Shown here: positions 54,817-63,750 of the stretch, one piece after another | Position numbering within the stretch: the first letter of the stretch is position 1 | How the letters are laid out: every line of letters starts with the position of its first letter | From: Staphylococcus warneri | GTDB lineage: Bacteria; Bacillota; Bacilli; Staphylococcales; Staphylococcaceae | DNA length: 64,000 bases | NCBI RefSeq assembly: GCF_900636385.1 | Contig: NZ_LR134269.1 | Coordinates: 1,984,001-2,048,000, forward strand | Direction: 5' to 3' | Notes under the pieces: model-generated | Database searches by the model: none | What the model was told of the DNA's origin: nothing | The model's input: only the letters and a program-made list of their open reading frames with translations | Program-made: the position numbers and the translations under genes

Positions 54817-55383
54817 CTATTTCATAAGTTGTTTTAACAATGCTAGCGCTACATCAGTCACATGTACAGGTTTCATATTTTTAGATACTTTACCTAAAAC
54901 TTTAAATAACGGTATTAATTTACCAAGTGTATCCTGTCTTTCGTCTCCATAAATAATTGTAGGACTTACGACACTAACCTTTTTATTGGTTGCTTTTAAT
55001 TTTGAGATAATATCTTTTTTAATATTAATGAAATCTTTAGGACCTAATGATGCTCCTAAAAAACCAATATACTCAGCGTGTAGATCATCGGCAAGTTTTA
55101 TTGTTACTTCTGCTGGTACTAAGTTCAACGCTTTTAATTTTTGTTCATCTTTTTCTGGTCCACCAATCAAATCAACTACATAGTCAACTTGATTAGGTAA
55201 CTGTGATTTAATTTGTTCAACATGTTGTATATCACCTTTAATATTATGCACATTTTTATGAGAAATAACATTATTTCCACTTCTTGATACAACATATATT
55301 TCTATGTCTTGATCTCTTTTTAACCATTGTCTTGTGAGTTCTCTACCAACTAATCCATTACCACCTAAAATAATTGCTTTCAT
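54817..55383 (-). CDS. NAD(P)-binding NmrA-like protein, YwnB-like
   Basis: 188-aa Rossmann-fold protein with the dinucleotide-binding motif GGNGLVGRELTRQWL at the N-terminus and a short-chain-dehydrogenase-like core (DYVVDLIGGPEKDEQ, VVSPTIIYGDERQD). Similar to NmrA/SDR-type redox sensors or reductases; no catalytic substrate is predicted. AAGGA is 7 nt before the ATG at 55383; a GTG one codon earlier is the alternative. First gene of the three-gene operon. Confidence 0.8.
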   Translation of the reverse strand: MKAIILGGNGLVGRELTRQWLKRDQDIEIYVVSRSGNNVISHKNVHNIKGDIQHVEQIKSQLPNQVDYVVDLIGGPEKDEQKLKALNLVPAEVTIKLADDLHAEYIGFLGASLGPKDFINIKKDIISKLKATNKKVSVVSPTIIYGDERQDTLGKLIPLFKVLGKVSKNMKPVHVTDVALALLKQLMK

Positions 55384-55418
55384 CACTTTATCCTTCTTTC
55401 TTTTTTCGTAGAATTTTA

Positions 55419-55459
55419 ATATCTATGGATATTTTATATCTATAGAAGAATAATTGCAA
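55419..55459 (-). promoter_or_regulatory. Promoter and likely operator of the YwnB-YwnA-type operon
   Basis: Minus strand: TTGCAA (55459-55454), N17, TAAAAT (55436-55431). ATATCTATGGATAT (55419-55432) is an inverted repeat (ATATC/GATAT) over the -10, and a second, related TATATCTATA lies at 55435-55444. The position suits repression by the Rrf2 protein encoded in the operon. Confidence 0.6.
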
Positions 55460-55505
55460 TACCTTTGCTTAAGTTAATGCAAAATTTCACATTTTTCCAA
55501 CTGAA

Positions 55506-55563
55506 AAACGCCAAGAAGTAGAATGGCAGTCATATATTTAACCATTCTACTTCTTGACGTTTT
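55506..55563 (-). terminator. Terminator after the acetyltransferase gene
   Basis: AACGCCAAGAAGTAGAATGG and CCATTCTACTTCTTGACGTT form a 20-bp stem with one mismatch; T run on the minus strand. Confidence 0.9.
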
Positions 55564-55573
55564 GTTTTATATT

Positions 55574-56113
55574 TTATAAATCAATCTCATATCTCACATG
55601 TCTTTTCAAAGGATGATATTTACTTAGATTTGGGAATTCAAAATGGTCTAAGAATGTCATCCCTATTTTTTCCATTACTTTTCTTGATGGTAAATTAGTT
55701 TCAGCAGTAAAACTATAAACTTTAGATATACCTTTTTCTTTAGCAAATCGGAGCACCGCTTCGGCACCTTCTGTCGCAATACCATTTCCCCAAACTTCAG
55801 GAATCAGGCGCCAACCTATTTCATATAGTGGTAGTTCTTTAAATGGATACTCGCTATCCTCTGGAATGTAATTTAATCCTATAAATCCAAGCCACTCATT
55901 TGTTTCTTTAAGTTCCACTGAAAATAAACCTATACCGTAATCTTTAATAATTTGATCCATTTTCTTCAAATCAAGTTCTGAACGACGATAACTTAGTAAA
56001 CTTGGAAAATATCTTCGTACCTGTGGATTGGCATTCATCTTTTGAAAAGGTAGTAAATCACTTTCTTCCCAATCTCGTAGCTTTAAACGCTCCGTCTCAA
56101 TATAAACAACCAT
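55574..56113 (-). CDS. GNAT-family N-acetyltransferase, RimJ/RimL-like
   Basis: 179-aa acetyltransferase with ETERLKLRDWEESDL at the N-terminus and the acetyl-CoA segment GWRLIPEVWGNGIATEGAEA (core WGNGIATE), then NLPSRKVMEKIGM. The family acetylates N-termini of ribosomal proteins or small molecules; no substrate can be given. Monocistronic. Confidence 0.85.
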   Translation of the reverse strand: MVVYIETERLKLRDWEESDLLPFQKMNANPQVRRYFPSLLSYRRSELDLKKMDQIIKDYGIGLFSVELKETNEWLGFIGLNYIPEDSEYPFKELPLYEIGWRLIPEVWGNGIATEGAEAVLRFAKEKGISKVYSFTAETNLPSRKVMEKIGMTFLDHFEFPNLSKYHPLKRHVRYEIDL

Positions 56114-56170
56114 TTTTTAACACTCCATTACTCCATAAATACATCTTCACATTTATTTTAATATAAAATT

Positions 56171-56211
56171 AACGCGCTATGAAACGTTTATGATTCATAT
56201 CGCGCTATTAT
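56171..56211 (-). terminator. Hairpin after the hypothetical 98-aa gene
   Basis: GCGCTATGAA and TTCATATCGCGC form an imperfect stem; the following T run on the minus strand is weak. Confidence 0.5.
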
Positions 56212-56233
56212 ATTAGATAGTTTATTTTAAATA

Positions 56234-56530
56234 TTAACTTTTAGTGATATAACTAATTAATTCAATATTCACAGGGATTTCTTTTAAATGATCGCGTTGA
56301 TTTTTAGGTGCAGTAAATGTTGCATCAATAAAATCATTTTGATGATTTAAACGATAAGTTGCTACAAATGTATCTGTATCAGATTCAAAGTTTGGTAAGT
56401 GTGCAATCACGCGTTTAATTTCACCTGTAGAATCAATTAACTGTCTACCTGTAATATTTTCTAGTTCTCTACCTAATTCAGGTAATGTTAATGCTTTACC
56501 TTCTAAAATACTAAAATCTTGTTCATGCAT
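56234..56530 (-). CDS. Conserved hypothetical protein, 98 aa
   Basis: Small soluble protein with a mixed alpha/beta pattern and no membrane segment, cysteine or recognisable motif. GGAGAG precedes the start by about 7 nt, and codon use is like the neighbours, so it is a real gene. I do not recognise the family. Confidence 0.7.
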   Translation of the reverse strand: MHEQDFSILEGKALTLPELGRELENITGRQLIDSTGEIKRVIAHLPNFESDTDTFVATYRLNHQNDFIDATFTAPKNQRDHLKEIPVNIELISYITKS

Positions 56531-56697
56531 GGCGCTTCTCTCCTCTTTACATCATTGTTCTAAATGACAAATGTTATATTTATGACATTGGTTTGTTCTA
56601 TAGTATATACATTTATCAACTAAAATACCCTAAATTTTTATCAATCAAACCTGATTATATTGCCAATGATATGATAGTAATCCCATCATATCATATT

Positions 56698-57168
56698 CTA
56701 TTGTGTTGAAGAGGATTGCTTTTGGTTAGATTGATTTGTACTAGCCTTATTATTGCTATTCTGTTGAGATGTTTGATTTGGGTTATTCTTAGACTGAGTT
56801 GTCGTGGAAGACTGGTTTTGAGTTTGTTTACTTGCATCTTTTTCTTCAGTTGATTGTTGATCGTTCTGTTGTAAACTTGATTTAGATGATGACTTGTCTT
56901 CATTACTTTGCTTTTCACTATCTTTGTCATTTGAATCAGTACTACTTGCTTCACTTGAGGCAGTGCTATCTACCTCTTTTTGTAATTTATCTTGTTGGTC
57001 TTTTAAATCATCTTTTTGTTTAGTTAACTTTTTCTTTTGTGCTTTCAATGATTTATTTTCTTTTTCTAGTTTGTCTACACTCTTTTCTAAAGAAGCTTTT
57101 TCCTCACTTTTACCACATGCAGACAACATCAATGTTGCAGATAAAAACAATATAATCCACTTTTTCAT
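56698..57168 (-). CDS. Lipoprotein with coiled coil and Ser/Gln/Asn-rich tail
   Basis: 156-aa secreted lipoprotein. The signal peptide MKKWIILFLSATLMLSAC ends in a lipobox LSAC with Cys18 as the lipidation site. Residues 24-67 form a Lys/Glu coiled coil (SLEKSVDKLEKENKSLKAQK); the remaining ~90 residues are low complexity, rich in Ser, Gln, Asn and Lys, probably unfolded and spanning the wall. AAGGAG lies upstream. Function unknown. Confidence 0.82.
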   Translation of the reverse strand: MKKWIILFLSATLMLSACGKSEEKASLEKSVDKLEKENKSLKAQKKKLTKQKDDLKDQQDKLQKEVDSTASSEASSTDSNDKDSEKQSNEDKSSSKSSLQQNDQQSTEEKDASKQTQNQSSTTTQSKNNPNQTSQQNSNNKASTNQSNQKQSSSTQ

Positions 57169-57237
57169 GTTAAACTCCTTTAAAAACAGTTATAAATATA
57201 ATTCATTTTATCATGAAATAATAAATTATTCATTTTT

Positions 57238-57681
57238 CTACATTAAATCTTTTCGCATCCTAATATGCGTATCATCATAACCTAACTGACGATTCAAATT
57301 AAGCATTGCTTCATTTTTGATATGAATTGTACTCTGAATCGATACTGCCCCTATGTCTTTAGCCCATTGTTCTATCGCCATTTTGAGTTGTTTGGCGAGT
57401 CCTTGACGACGATAATCTGGATATACATATAATAATTCAATGATTACAGTTTTAGTTTGTAACTCATAATGTCCCCAGATAAAACCTTTTATCTCCTGAT
57501 TATGCTCTAGAAGTAATATAGTATCATTTGTGTGACGCAATCTTGCATTAATCATTTCATATCTTAATGCGATAGATGTCTGAGTTGCTTTGTAATTGAC
57601 TTCTTGATTTTCCAATAAATGTTCATGTATGGTTGCTACCTCATTAATCGTTGTTTGATGATTTAATGTTAACTTTCTCAT
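57238..57681 (-). CDS. GNAT-family N-acetyltransferase
   Basis: 147-aa acetyltransferase with the acetyl-CoA-binding segment LLYVYPDYRRQGLAKQLKMAIEQWA (core YRRQGLAKQL, the RxxGxA motif) and a C-terminal NLNRQLGYDDTHIRMRKDL. Substrate unknown. Monocistronic. Confidence 0.85.
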   Translation of the reverse strand: MRKLTLNHQTTINEVATIHEHLLENQEVNYKATQTSIALRYEMINARLRHTNDTILLLEHNQEIKGFIWGHYELQTKTVIIELLYVYPDYRRQGLAKQLKMAIEQWAKDIGAVSIQSTIHIKNEAMLNLNRQLGYDDTHIRMRKDLM

Positions 57682-57967
57682 ATTTAACTCCTACACTTGA
57701 TATGATAATTAACCAATTTCTATGGTATGATTAAGCGTAATATAATATTGACATACCCTTGCATCTCTGTGAATTAACACCTATATTGGTAATAACTGAC
57801 TAACAATGACACACAATTTCCTTAGTGTATAGCTAAACTATGGTTAAAATGTGTACACTATTTATATTCGATGTCTAAAAACAAGGTAGTACATTTCTCA
57901 CATCAATGAGAGATATATCTCACTTTTCATACTACTTAAACTATTTTAAAGGAGCGCTTAAGCACTC

Positions 57968-58657
57968 ATGAAGTCTACTGCCCAATTAGCTAAAGAAAAT
58001 AATGTAAAATCACTACGTTTAAATAATACAGATAGAGAAATATTTGAAAATTATATGACCTATATTCGCTCTGATTTAAGTGTGAATCCACATGATTCAG
58101 AAGTTATGTTGAATCGAATATTAAAGCATTTAATTAGTGCTGAAGATAAAGGTATGTTGGCAATGGAATTCTTTAACCACAATCCTAAAATGCACGCTAA
58201 AAAACAATTAAAAGAGCTGCCAAACGAAACAGTAAAAAATATATTTAAATATATCTATCAACATTTTGTATTATTAATAGGCATCTTTTGTTTTTTAAAA
58301 GGATTTATCGGATTCTTTATTGGTGGAGATAGTAACTATCTTTACCTATACACATTTCCAATCACTGTCATTATTGGCTTATTTATTATCTTCTTGTTTA
58401 TTTGGATGATATTTAAAACGATTCAATTGCAGTGTTTTAACAATTCAAATTGGGTCTGGCTCTTAACCTATGCAGTGATTGCACTGTTAATCGTTGCGTT
58501 GTTTTACGTCTTTTTCATACCGCAATCTTTTCTAGCATTCGGACCATATATTAATGTAAGTAATTGGTCATTTATTATAATTTCTATCATTATTACTCCG
58601 ATTTCATTTTATATTGATCATCATTATTTCAATAAAGATGCAAATACAATCATGTAA
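57968..58657 (+). CDS. DUF1129-type membrane protein
   Basis: 229-aa protein with a soluble N-terminal ~95 residues (NNTDREIFENYMTYIR) and four hydrophobic segments, resembling the DUF1129 family. AAAGGAGCG precedes the start by 10 nt. The 286 bases before it contain no gene. Function unknown; only plus-strand gene in this part of the window. Confidence 0.75.
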   Translation: MKSTAQLAKENNVKSLRLNNTDREIFENYMTYIRSDLSVNPHDSEVMLNRILKHLISAEDKGMLAMEFFNHNPKMHAKKQLKELPNETVKNIFKYIYQHFVLLIGIFCFLKGFIGFFIGGDSNYLYLYTFPITVIIGLFIIFLFIWMIFKTIQLQCFNNSNWVWLLTYAVIALLIVALFYVFFIPQSFLAFGPYINVSNWSFIIISIIITPISFYIDHHYFNKDANTIM

Positions 58658-58740
58658 AAATTCAAATCATCTCGCATTGTATGCTACTCAAAATGTTTAT
58701 ACAACCTTATAACAGCTTGATTTATCAAGCGCATAAGTAA

Positions 58741-58780
58741 AGCCCTAAATGAAGTTCAACATTCATTTAGGGCTTTTTCA
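58741..58780. terminator. Terminator between DUF1129 and DUF456 genes
   Basis: AGCCCTAAATGA (58741-58752) and TCATTTAGGGCT (58763-58774) form a perfect stem; T run on the plus strand, weaker on the minus strand. Confidence 0.88.
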
Positions 58781-58795
58781 ATTTCCTATTCGTAT

Positions 58796-59284
58796 CTAAT
58801 TAAATAAAAAGATGTCCAGCATAAACCAAATAACCATAATAATCATAATGATAGCTTGTGCAATCGTGCTTGCTAAAAATGCGACTATAGAAGCACACCC
58901 CACTTTAATAGCTCGTTTAAAATCATAACCTTGTATTAATTCGATAACAAGCACAAGTATGAAAGGTATTACGACAATTCCAAATGGAGGTAATACAAAA
59001 CAACCTATAATCACACCAATAATAGCACCATACTCTCCAAATTTAGAACCACCATATTTCCCTACGAAATATTTATTCATTAGAAAATCAGCTAAAAAGA
59101 TTAATATGGTTAAAACAATCATTGATAAATAGAATATCCAAGATAATTTCCCATTGTGAAATCCAAATTGATAGATTAAAAATCCTACCCACATCACTAA
59201 AACGGAAGGAATTACAGGCTTAACTAATCCTACAAATGCTAATATGAACATTATTATAATTAAACACCATAATATCACTGTCAT
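58796..59284 (-). CDS. DUF456-type membrane protein
   Basis: 162-aa protein with five or six hydrophobic, glycine-rich segments, as in the DUF456 family (MNKYFVGKYGGSKFGEYGAIIGVIIGCFVLPPFGI region in core KYGGSKFGEYGA). Its ribosome binding site GTGGAG overlaps the end of the MFS gene 6 nt upstream, so the two are coupled. Function unknown. Confidence 0.8.
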   Translation of the reverse strand: MTVILWCLIIIMFILAFVGLVKPVIPSVLVMWVGFLIYQFGFHNGKLSWIFYLSMIVLTILIFLADFLMNKYFVGKYGGSKFGEYGAIIGVIIGCFVLPPFGIVVIPFILVLVIELIQGYDFKRAIKVGCASIVAFLASTIAQAIIMIIMVIWFMLDIFLFN

Positions 59285-59290
59285 TTTAAA

Positions 59291-60499
59291 CTACTCCACA
59301 TCTAATTTTGTAATTTTTTGATCTTTGGTTAAGAAAATTAATATAATTCCTAAAAACAATGAGCCAGCTGAAACATAGAATACATTTTCCAAACCAACCC
59401 ATCCACTCATCATTCCACCTAATAAATTACCACATAGTTGACCAATTACCATTGCATTGGCAAATAATGTTGATGCATAACCCGGGAAATCAGGTAATAT
59501 ATCTTGGAAATAACTAATACCTATCCCTAATAATATTGCTAAGAAAAAGGCTAAAAATAATTGACCGAGTAACATCATATAGAAATTTTTAAATAAGCTA
59601 ATACTAAAGTAAAATGCCCCGCCAAATATACCACCGTAGATAAGTAAAGTTCGTGTTGGTAATTTCCTAGATAAGATACCTAAAATCACCATGAATGGTA
59701 CTTCTAATCCAGCACATAAACTTGCTAAATAGCCTACATGGCCTTCCTTTTCATGAAGATAATCTGTAACAAATAATGGCATATTCATTGTGTACATCCA
59801 TTGTCCAATATGTAATAAGATAAACGCTAAAAATGGAATAAGTAACGTCTTATCCTTAAACATATTAGGCGCTACCTTTTCAACATGTTGTTGTTGTGAA
59901 ATGGGTTGCTTCACATTTAAATTTTGATAGAAGAAGACTTGTAATATCAGAGTAAATAAAATAATTGAAACCGTTCCACCAAATAATCCCGAATAACCAT
60001 TCAGTTCAATCAATTGCGAACCGATAAATGGCCCAAATAAAAAACCTAGCGAGAACATTGATCTTAAAACTGTATTGGCAAATTTGGCATTTTCACGAGA
60101 GCTTGAAACATTAATCGATTCTCTAGCGGATGCATAAAGTTGAGGCATTGCAGGCGCAAACAATCCTTGAAAAAGGGCGTAAAGGATAATAAATAATAAA
60201 ATGTCTTTCACAAAAAAATAAATAGAAAAACTAATCGCACCCATAAACAGCGCCGTTATAATTAAAAATTTTCTATTAATATTATGTGTATCAGAAAACC
60301 TAGCAATAATTGAATTAACTGTGAATTGACTGATAGCTGCTAAAGCTAATAATAGGCCATATTGTTTCGTCGTCATGCCTAAATCTTTCGTTGCAAATAA
60401 AACAAGGTAGGGTACCGTTACTGCAATACCCATACCTAATAGCAACATATTCACAACAAATAACTTGTAATTTTTGATATATAACAATTCTTTAAACAT
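59291..60499 (-). CDS. MFS transporter, sugar-efflux-like
   Basis: 402-aa carrier with 12 membrane segments. An MFS motif A variant (ARFSDTHNINRKFLI) and a conserved FGPFIGSQLIE (motif C-like position) are seen; the pattern resembles the sugar efflux (SetA-like) branch. AGAGG is 8 nt before the start. It lies directly downstream of ccpE on the same strand with a 41-nt gap, so it may be controlled by it. The substrate is unknown. Confidence 0.8.
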   Translation of the reverse strand: MFKELLYIKNYKLFVVNMLLLGMGIAVTVPYLVLFATKDLGMTTKQYGLLLALAAISQFTVNSIIARFSDTHNINRKFLIITALFMGAISFSIYFFVKDILLFIILYALFQGLFAPAMPQLYASARESINVSSSRENAKFANTVLRSMFSLGFLFGPFIGSQLIELNGYSGLFGGTVSIILFTLILQVFFYQNLNVKQPISQQQHVEKVAPNMFKDKTLLIPFLAFILLHIGQWMYTMNMPLFVTDYLHEKEGHVGYLASLCAGLEVPFMVILGILSRKLPTRTLLIYGGIFGGAFYFSISLFKNFYMMLLGQLFLAFFLAILLGIGISYFQDILPDFPGYASTLFANAMVIGQLCGNLLGGMMSGWVGLENVFYVSAGSLFLGIILIFLTKDQKITKLDVE

Positions 60500-60540
60500 A
60501 AGAATAACCTCTATTCATTAAGCGAATCTGTTTACTGTAT

Positions 60541-61395
60541 CTAACGAATAAAATTCAACATTAAATTAACAAATGAGTCTACTTGAGGTAGTTGTAACAT
60601 ACTTTGATCATAGCTCATATAAGTTGAACGAATAAGTGGATCATTATCTATAGTCACTTTTTCAAATTCAAACATATTCTTATCTATGTTTTTCATCATA
60701 ATTTCAGGTAAAATCGTTACCCCTACACCACTAATTAACATTTCTTTACATGTAGCAACTTGGTCAACAGTTATCGTCGCATGATAATCTTGTTCTAAAT
60801 TATCGTTATACCATTGCTTAATTTGATTAATATAAATGGGATCAGCTTGGAATTCAATAAATGGTAGTTTTGTAACTTCATCACGTCTATCTTTAGGATA
60901 GATAAAATAGTGATCGTCATTAAACAAATGCGTGTTAGATAAATTCATGACCTTATTTCCTCTAGTAATCATGACATGATAATCTCTATGATTTGCCTTA
61001 ATCTGTTCTGTAGAACCTACTTGTACTTGAATTTCAACATTAGGAAATTGAGTATTATATAAACTTAATACTTCAGGTAGTAGTGTTTGGCCTATCAAAG
61101 AAGAACAACCAATAGAGATTGTTCCATTGACCTCCCCTATATGTGCCTGCATTTTATCAAAAAACAAACGCTCTCTTTTCAACATATCACGTGCATGTTC
61201 GATAATCATTGCACCTTCAGTTGTTGTGATAAGTTGCTTTTTCGTTCTTATAAAAACATCTACTCCAAAAGCACTTTCAATAGCTTTTAACCGTTGTGTG
61301 ACAGCTGGTTGCGAAATATATAATATTTCTGCTGCCTTTCTTAATGTTTTCGTTTCGTCTAATGTAATTAATAAACGATAATCATCTATTTTCAT
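60541..61395 (-). CDS. ccpE: LysR-family catabolite control protein E
   Basis: 284-aa LysR regulator. Helix-turn-helix in LRKAAEILYISQPAVTQRLKAIE (core), followed by an effector domain. In S. aureus CcpE senses citrate and activates TCA-cycle genes, and this protein matches it, as I recall, over long stretches such as RTKKQLITTTEG and IGCSSLIGQTLLPEVLSLYN. It is thus a link to the malate and fructose genes in the window. Monocistronic or with the MFS gene downstream. Confidence 0.9.
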   Translation of the reverse strand: MKIDDYRLLITLDETKTLRKAAEILYISQPAVTQRLKAIESAFGVDVFIRTKKQLITTTEGAMIIEHARDMLKRERLFFDKMQAHIGEVNGTISIGCSSLIGQTLLPEVLSLYNTQFPNVEIQVQVGSTEQIKANHRDYHVMITRGNKVMNLSNTHLFNDDHYFIYPKDRRDEVTKLPFIEFQADPIYINQIKQWYNDNLEQDYHATITVDQVATCKEMLISGVGVTILPEIMMKNIDKNMFEFEKVTIDNDPLIRSTYMSYDQSMLQLPQVDSFVNLMLNFIR

Positions 61396-61476
61396 AGTGT
61401 CCCCCTAGAATGTAACGTTTCTTTTAAATGCTTCTATATATTGTCATTTCTATTTTTTATACAAGTGTCATATGCA

Positions 61477-62082
61477 TTATTTTTTATCAGACGATTTTAC
61501 TCGATGCACTTTTTTACTTTTAAATGGATGATTGTGTTTATTTTTCTTATATTTTTGATTGATTTTATGATAACATTTCATCACTTTGCTCTGTATATCA
61601 TCAAAATTTTCTACAATTTCAATCATTAACTGATGCGCAATAATATATGCCTCGTGATATTGCTTTTGGCTAATTTGCCCATTTTGTAATGCGAATAACA
61701 AATCATCTTCATCAACTAATTCATACGATCCGTCGGGCAATACTAAAACGTCTAAACATAAATCTAAAGTACGTGCATTCCCTTTTTGAGTGATATTTTT
61801 AATATTAATATCAAAATAATATTCTAGTGGATTCCCCTTATCATCAAACATAACGGTCAAACTATATCTCTTTTTTTCAGGTAATATTTGTAACCATTTA
61901 TAATTATCATCTGCGACTATAATATTTTGACCAACTACCGTCACCTCTAAAGGTTCACGTACTTTCTTCATCGTGACCAAGCCTATAATACCTTTAAATC
62001 TATTATTATTAACTTTAACCTCTGTATATTCTCTTTCAATCAGGCGACGCCAGTGACGTTTGTCTATATATTTTACTTTCAC
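61477..62082 (-). CDS. DUF402-type protein
   Basis: 201-aa protein resembling the DUF402 family (related members are nucleoside di/triphosphatases). The conserved acidic core EYYFDINIKN, LCLDVLVLPDGSYELVDEDDL (core) fits metal binding; the last ~35 residues are very basic (KINQKYKKNKHNHPFKSKK). AAGGAG is 9 nt before the GTG at 62082; earlier TTG/GTG codons overlap it. Activity is inferred only from the family. Confidence 0.78.
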   Translation of the reverse strand: MKVKYIDKRHWRRLIEREYTEVKVNNNRFKGIIGLVTMKKVREPLEVTVVGQNIIVADDNYKWLQILPEKKRYSLTVMFDDKGNPLEYYFDINIKNITQKGNARTLDLCLDVLVLPDGSYELVDEDDLLFALQNGQISQKQYHEAYIIAHQLMIEIVENFDDIQSKVMKCYHKINQKYKKNKHNHPFKSKKVHRVKSSDKK

Positions 62083-62317
62083 AGTCACCAACTCCTTGTT
62101 CTCATTATATAAAAATGGTTCTGTAATGTCATCATATGCCGAACCTAGTTATATATTGTCGTAAAATGGATTTATCTATATTCTACTACATATCAAGACA
62201 TTTTACTTTAAAACGACTAAATTACTATGAATTTATTTAATTTAAATTCTAATCATTTTAAAACATTAATAGACACTACAATATATATTAAAACTCAGTT
62301 AAACATTAACATAAAAA

Positions 62318-62355
62318 AGCATACCTACGAGGTAAGTTGCTCTCATAGGTATGCC
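62318..62355 (-). terminator. Terminator after the cupin gene
   Basis: GCATACCTACGAG and CTCATAGGTATGC form a stem (62319-62331 with 62342-62354); T run on the minus strand. Confidence 0.92.
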
Positions 62356-62364
62356 AAAAATCAG

Positions 62365-62844
62365 CTATTTATCTTTTAGGGCATATTTATCTATAACTGT
62401 TTGATGTTCTGGATATAATGCTAATAATTCATGTGCTTTAAATAATTCAAAATGCTTATATTCAAACGCAGGTTGACACATACAACCTACTAAACAGAAC
62501 CCTTCATTATGTTCAAAAGAAGATGCAAAAATAGTATCTTTAGGTACAACATACTGCAAAACTTCTCCCGCTTCAATATTAGTACCTAATTGTACCGCTT
62601 CGTATTTACCATCAGGCATAATCATATGAATAGTTAAAGATTGGCCAGCATGATAGTACCACACTTCGTCAGCATCAATTCGATGAAAATGTGAAATATC
62701 ATTTGGTGTTAATAGAAAATATATACTACTGAATGCAGCTCTTATTGAATTCGAAGAGCCTTGACGTATACTTTCCTTAAAATACCCACCTTCTGGATGA
62801 GGTGTCATTTGTAGTTGATCAATCCAATATTGTGCGTTAGTCAT
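62365..62844 (-). CDS. Cupin-fold protein (DUF985 type)
   Basis: 159-aa cupin with LQMTPHPEGGYFKE at the N-terminus, the metal-site region FHRIDADEVWYYHAG and a C-terminal LVGCMCQPAFEYKHFEL, all typical of the DUF985/cupin_5 family. Start overlaps the yebC stop by 1 nt, so they are co-translated. Activity unknown; some relatives are called epimerase-like. Confidence 0.85.
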   Translation of the reverse strand: MTNAQYWIDQLQMTPHPEGGYFKESIRQGSSNSIRAAFSSIYFLLTPNDISHFHRIDADEVWYYHAGQSLTIHMIMPDGKYEAVQLGTNIEAGEVLQYVVPKDTIFASSFEHNEGFCLVGCMCQPAFEYKHFELFKAHELLALYPEHQTVIDKYALKDK

Positions 62845-63560
62845 TATTTTAAATCCACATTATGGAATACATTTTGAACATCTTCAAGATCTTCTAATGC
62901 ATCTACTAATTTTTCAAAAGTCTCTTGATCTTCAGGTGATAACTCAATATCTGTTTGAGGTAACATTTCAAACTCTGCTACTTTGAAGTCTTCAACGCCT
63001 GCTTGTCTTAGTGCATCTTGAACTTGTGCAAATTGATCTGGCTCTGCATAAACAATTGTTAAACCTTCAGCATCAATCACATCTCTAACATCTACATCTT
63101 GTTCCATCAACTCTTCTAATACATCATCAGCAGACTTACCTTCAATACCAAACGTAGCCGTATGATCAAACATGTAAGCAACTGAACCTGAAACGCCCAT
63201 GTTACCACCATTTTTACCGAAAGCCGCACGAACATCAGACGCTGTTCTATTCACATTATTTGTAAGTGCATCAACGATTAACATTGAACCACTAGGACCA
63301 AAACCTTCATATCTTAAGTGGTCATAGTTTTCTTCTCCAGCACCTTTAGCTTTATCGATTGCTTTATCAATAATATGGTTTGGTACGGAATATGTTTTTG
63401 CACGTTCTAATACTAATCGTAAGGCTTGGTTAGATTCAGGATTCGGTTCACCTGATTTTGCTGCTACGTATATTTCTTTACCAAATTTAGCATAAATTCT
63501 ACTTGTATTTTTATCTTTTTGAGCCTTTTTCTCTTTAATATTATTCCACTTACGTCCCAT
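62844..63560 (-). CDS. YebC/PmpR-family regulator
   Basis: 238-aa YebC-family protein. [18 protein letters not shown] at the N-terminus, the [19 protein letters not shown] block, and [17 protein letters not shown] are the family markers. Members act as transcription regulators and, more recently, some as ribosome factors that relieve stalling at proline runs. The ATG at 63560 matches the family start; 12 additional upstream codons are not conserved. sarX lies upstream on the same strand. Confidence 0.9.
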   Translation of the reverse strand: MGRKWNNIKEKKAQKDKNTSRIYAKFGKEIYVAAKSGEPNPESNQALRLVLERAKTYSVPNHIIDKAIDKAKGAGEENYDHLRYEGFGPSGSMLIVDALTNNVNRTASDVRAAFGKNGGNMGVSGSVAYMFDHTATFGIEGKSADDVLEELMEQDVDVRDVIDAEGLTIVYAEPDQFAQVQDALRQAGVEDFKVAEFEMLPQTDIELSPEDQETFEKLVDALEDLEDVQNVFHNVDLK

Positions 63561-63707
63561 TATGGTCATCTCGCTTTCATTCTCTATAATTAACATTCTA
63601 TATTATACATGATTTTGCATCGATTATATACCACTAGTAACCTATCTCTTTGATAACGTTTGAACTCACTATAGTATACAGTTAGATGATATATCATTAA
63701 ACATAAA

Positions 63708-63737
63708 AAAATTAGCTCCTAAAATTAGGAACTAACT
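63708..63737 (-). terminator. Terminator after sarX
   Basis: AGTTCCTAA and TTAGGAGCT (read on the minus strand) form a short stem followed by seven T. Confidence 0.85.
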
Positions 63738-63750
63738 TATATGTAGATAT

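Noticed and set aside
56691..56954. 87-codon frame rich in Lys and Thr
   Set aside because: Out-of-frame reading of the low-complexity tail of the lipoprotein gene.
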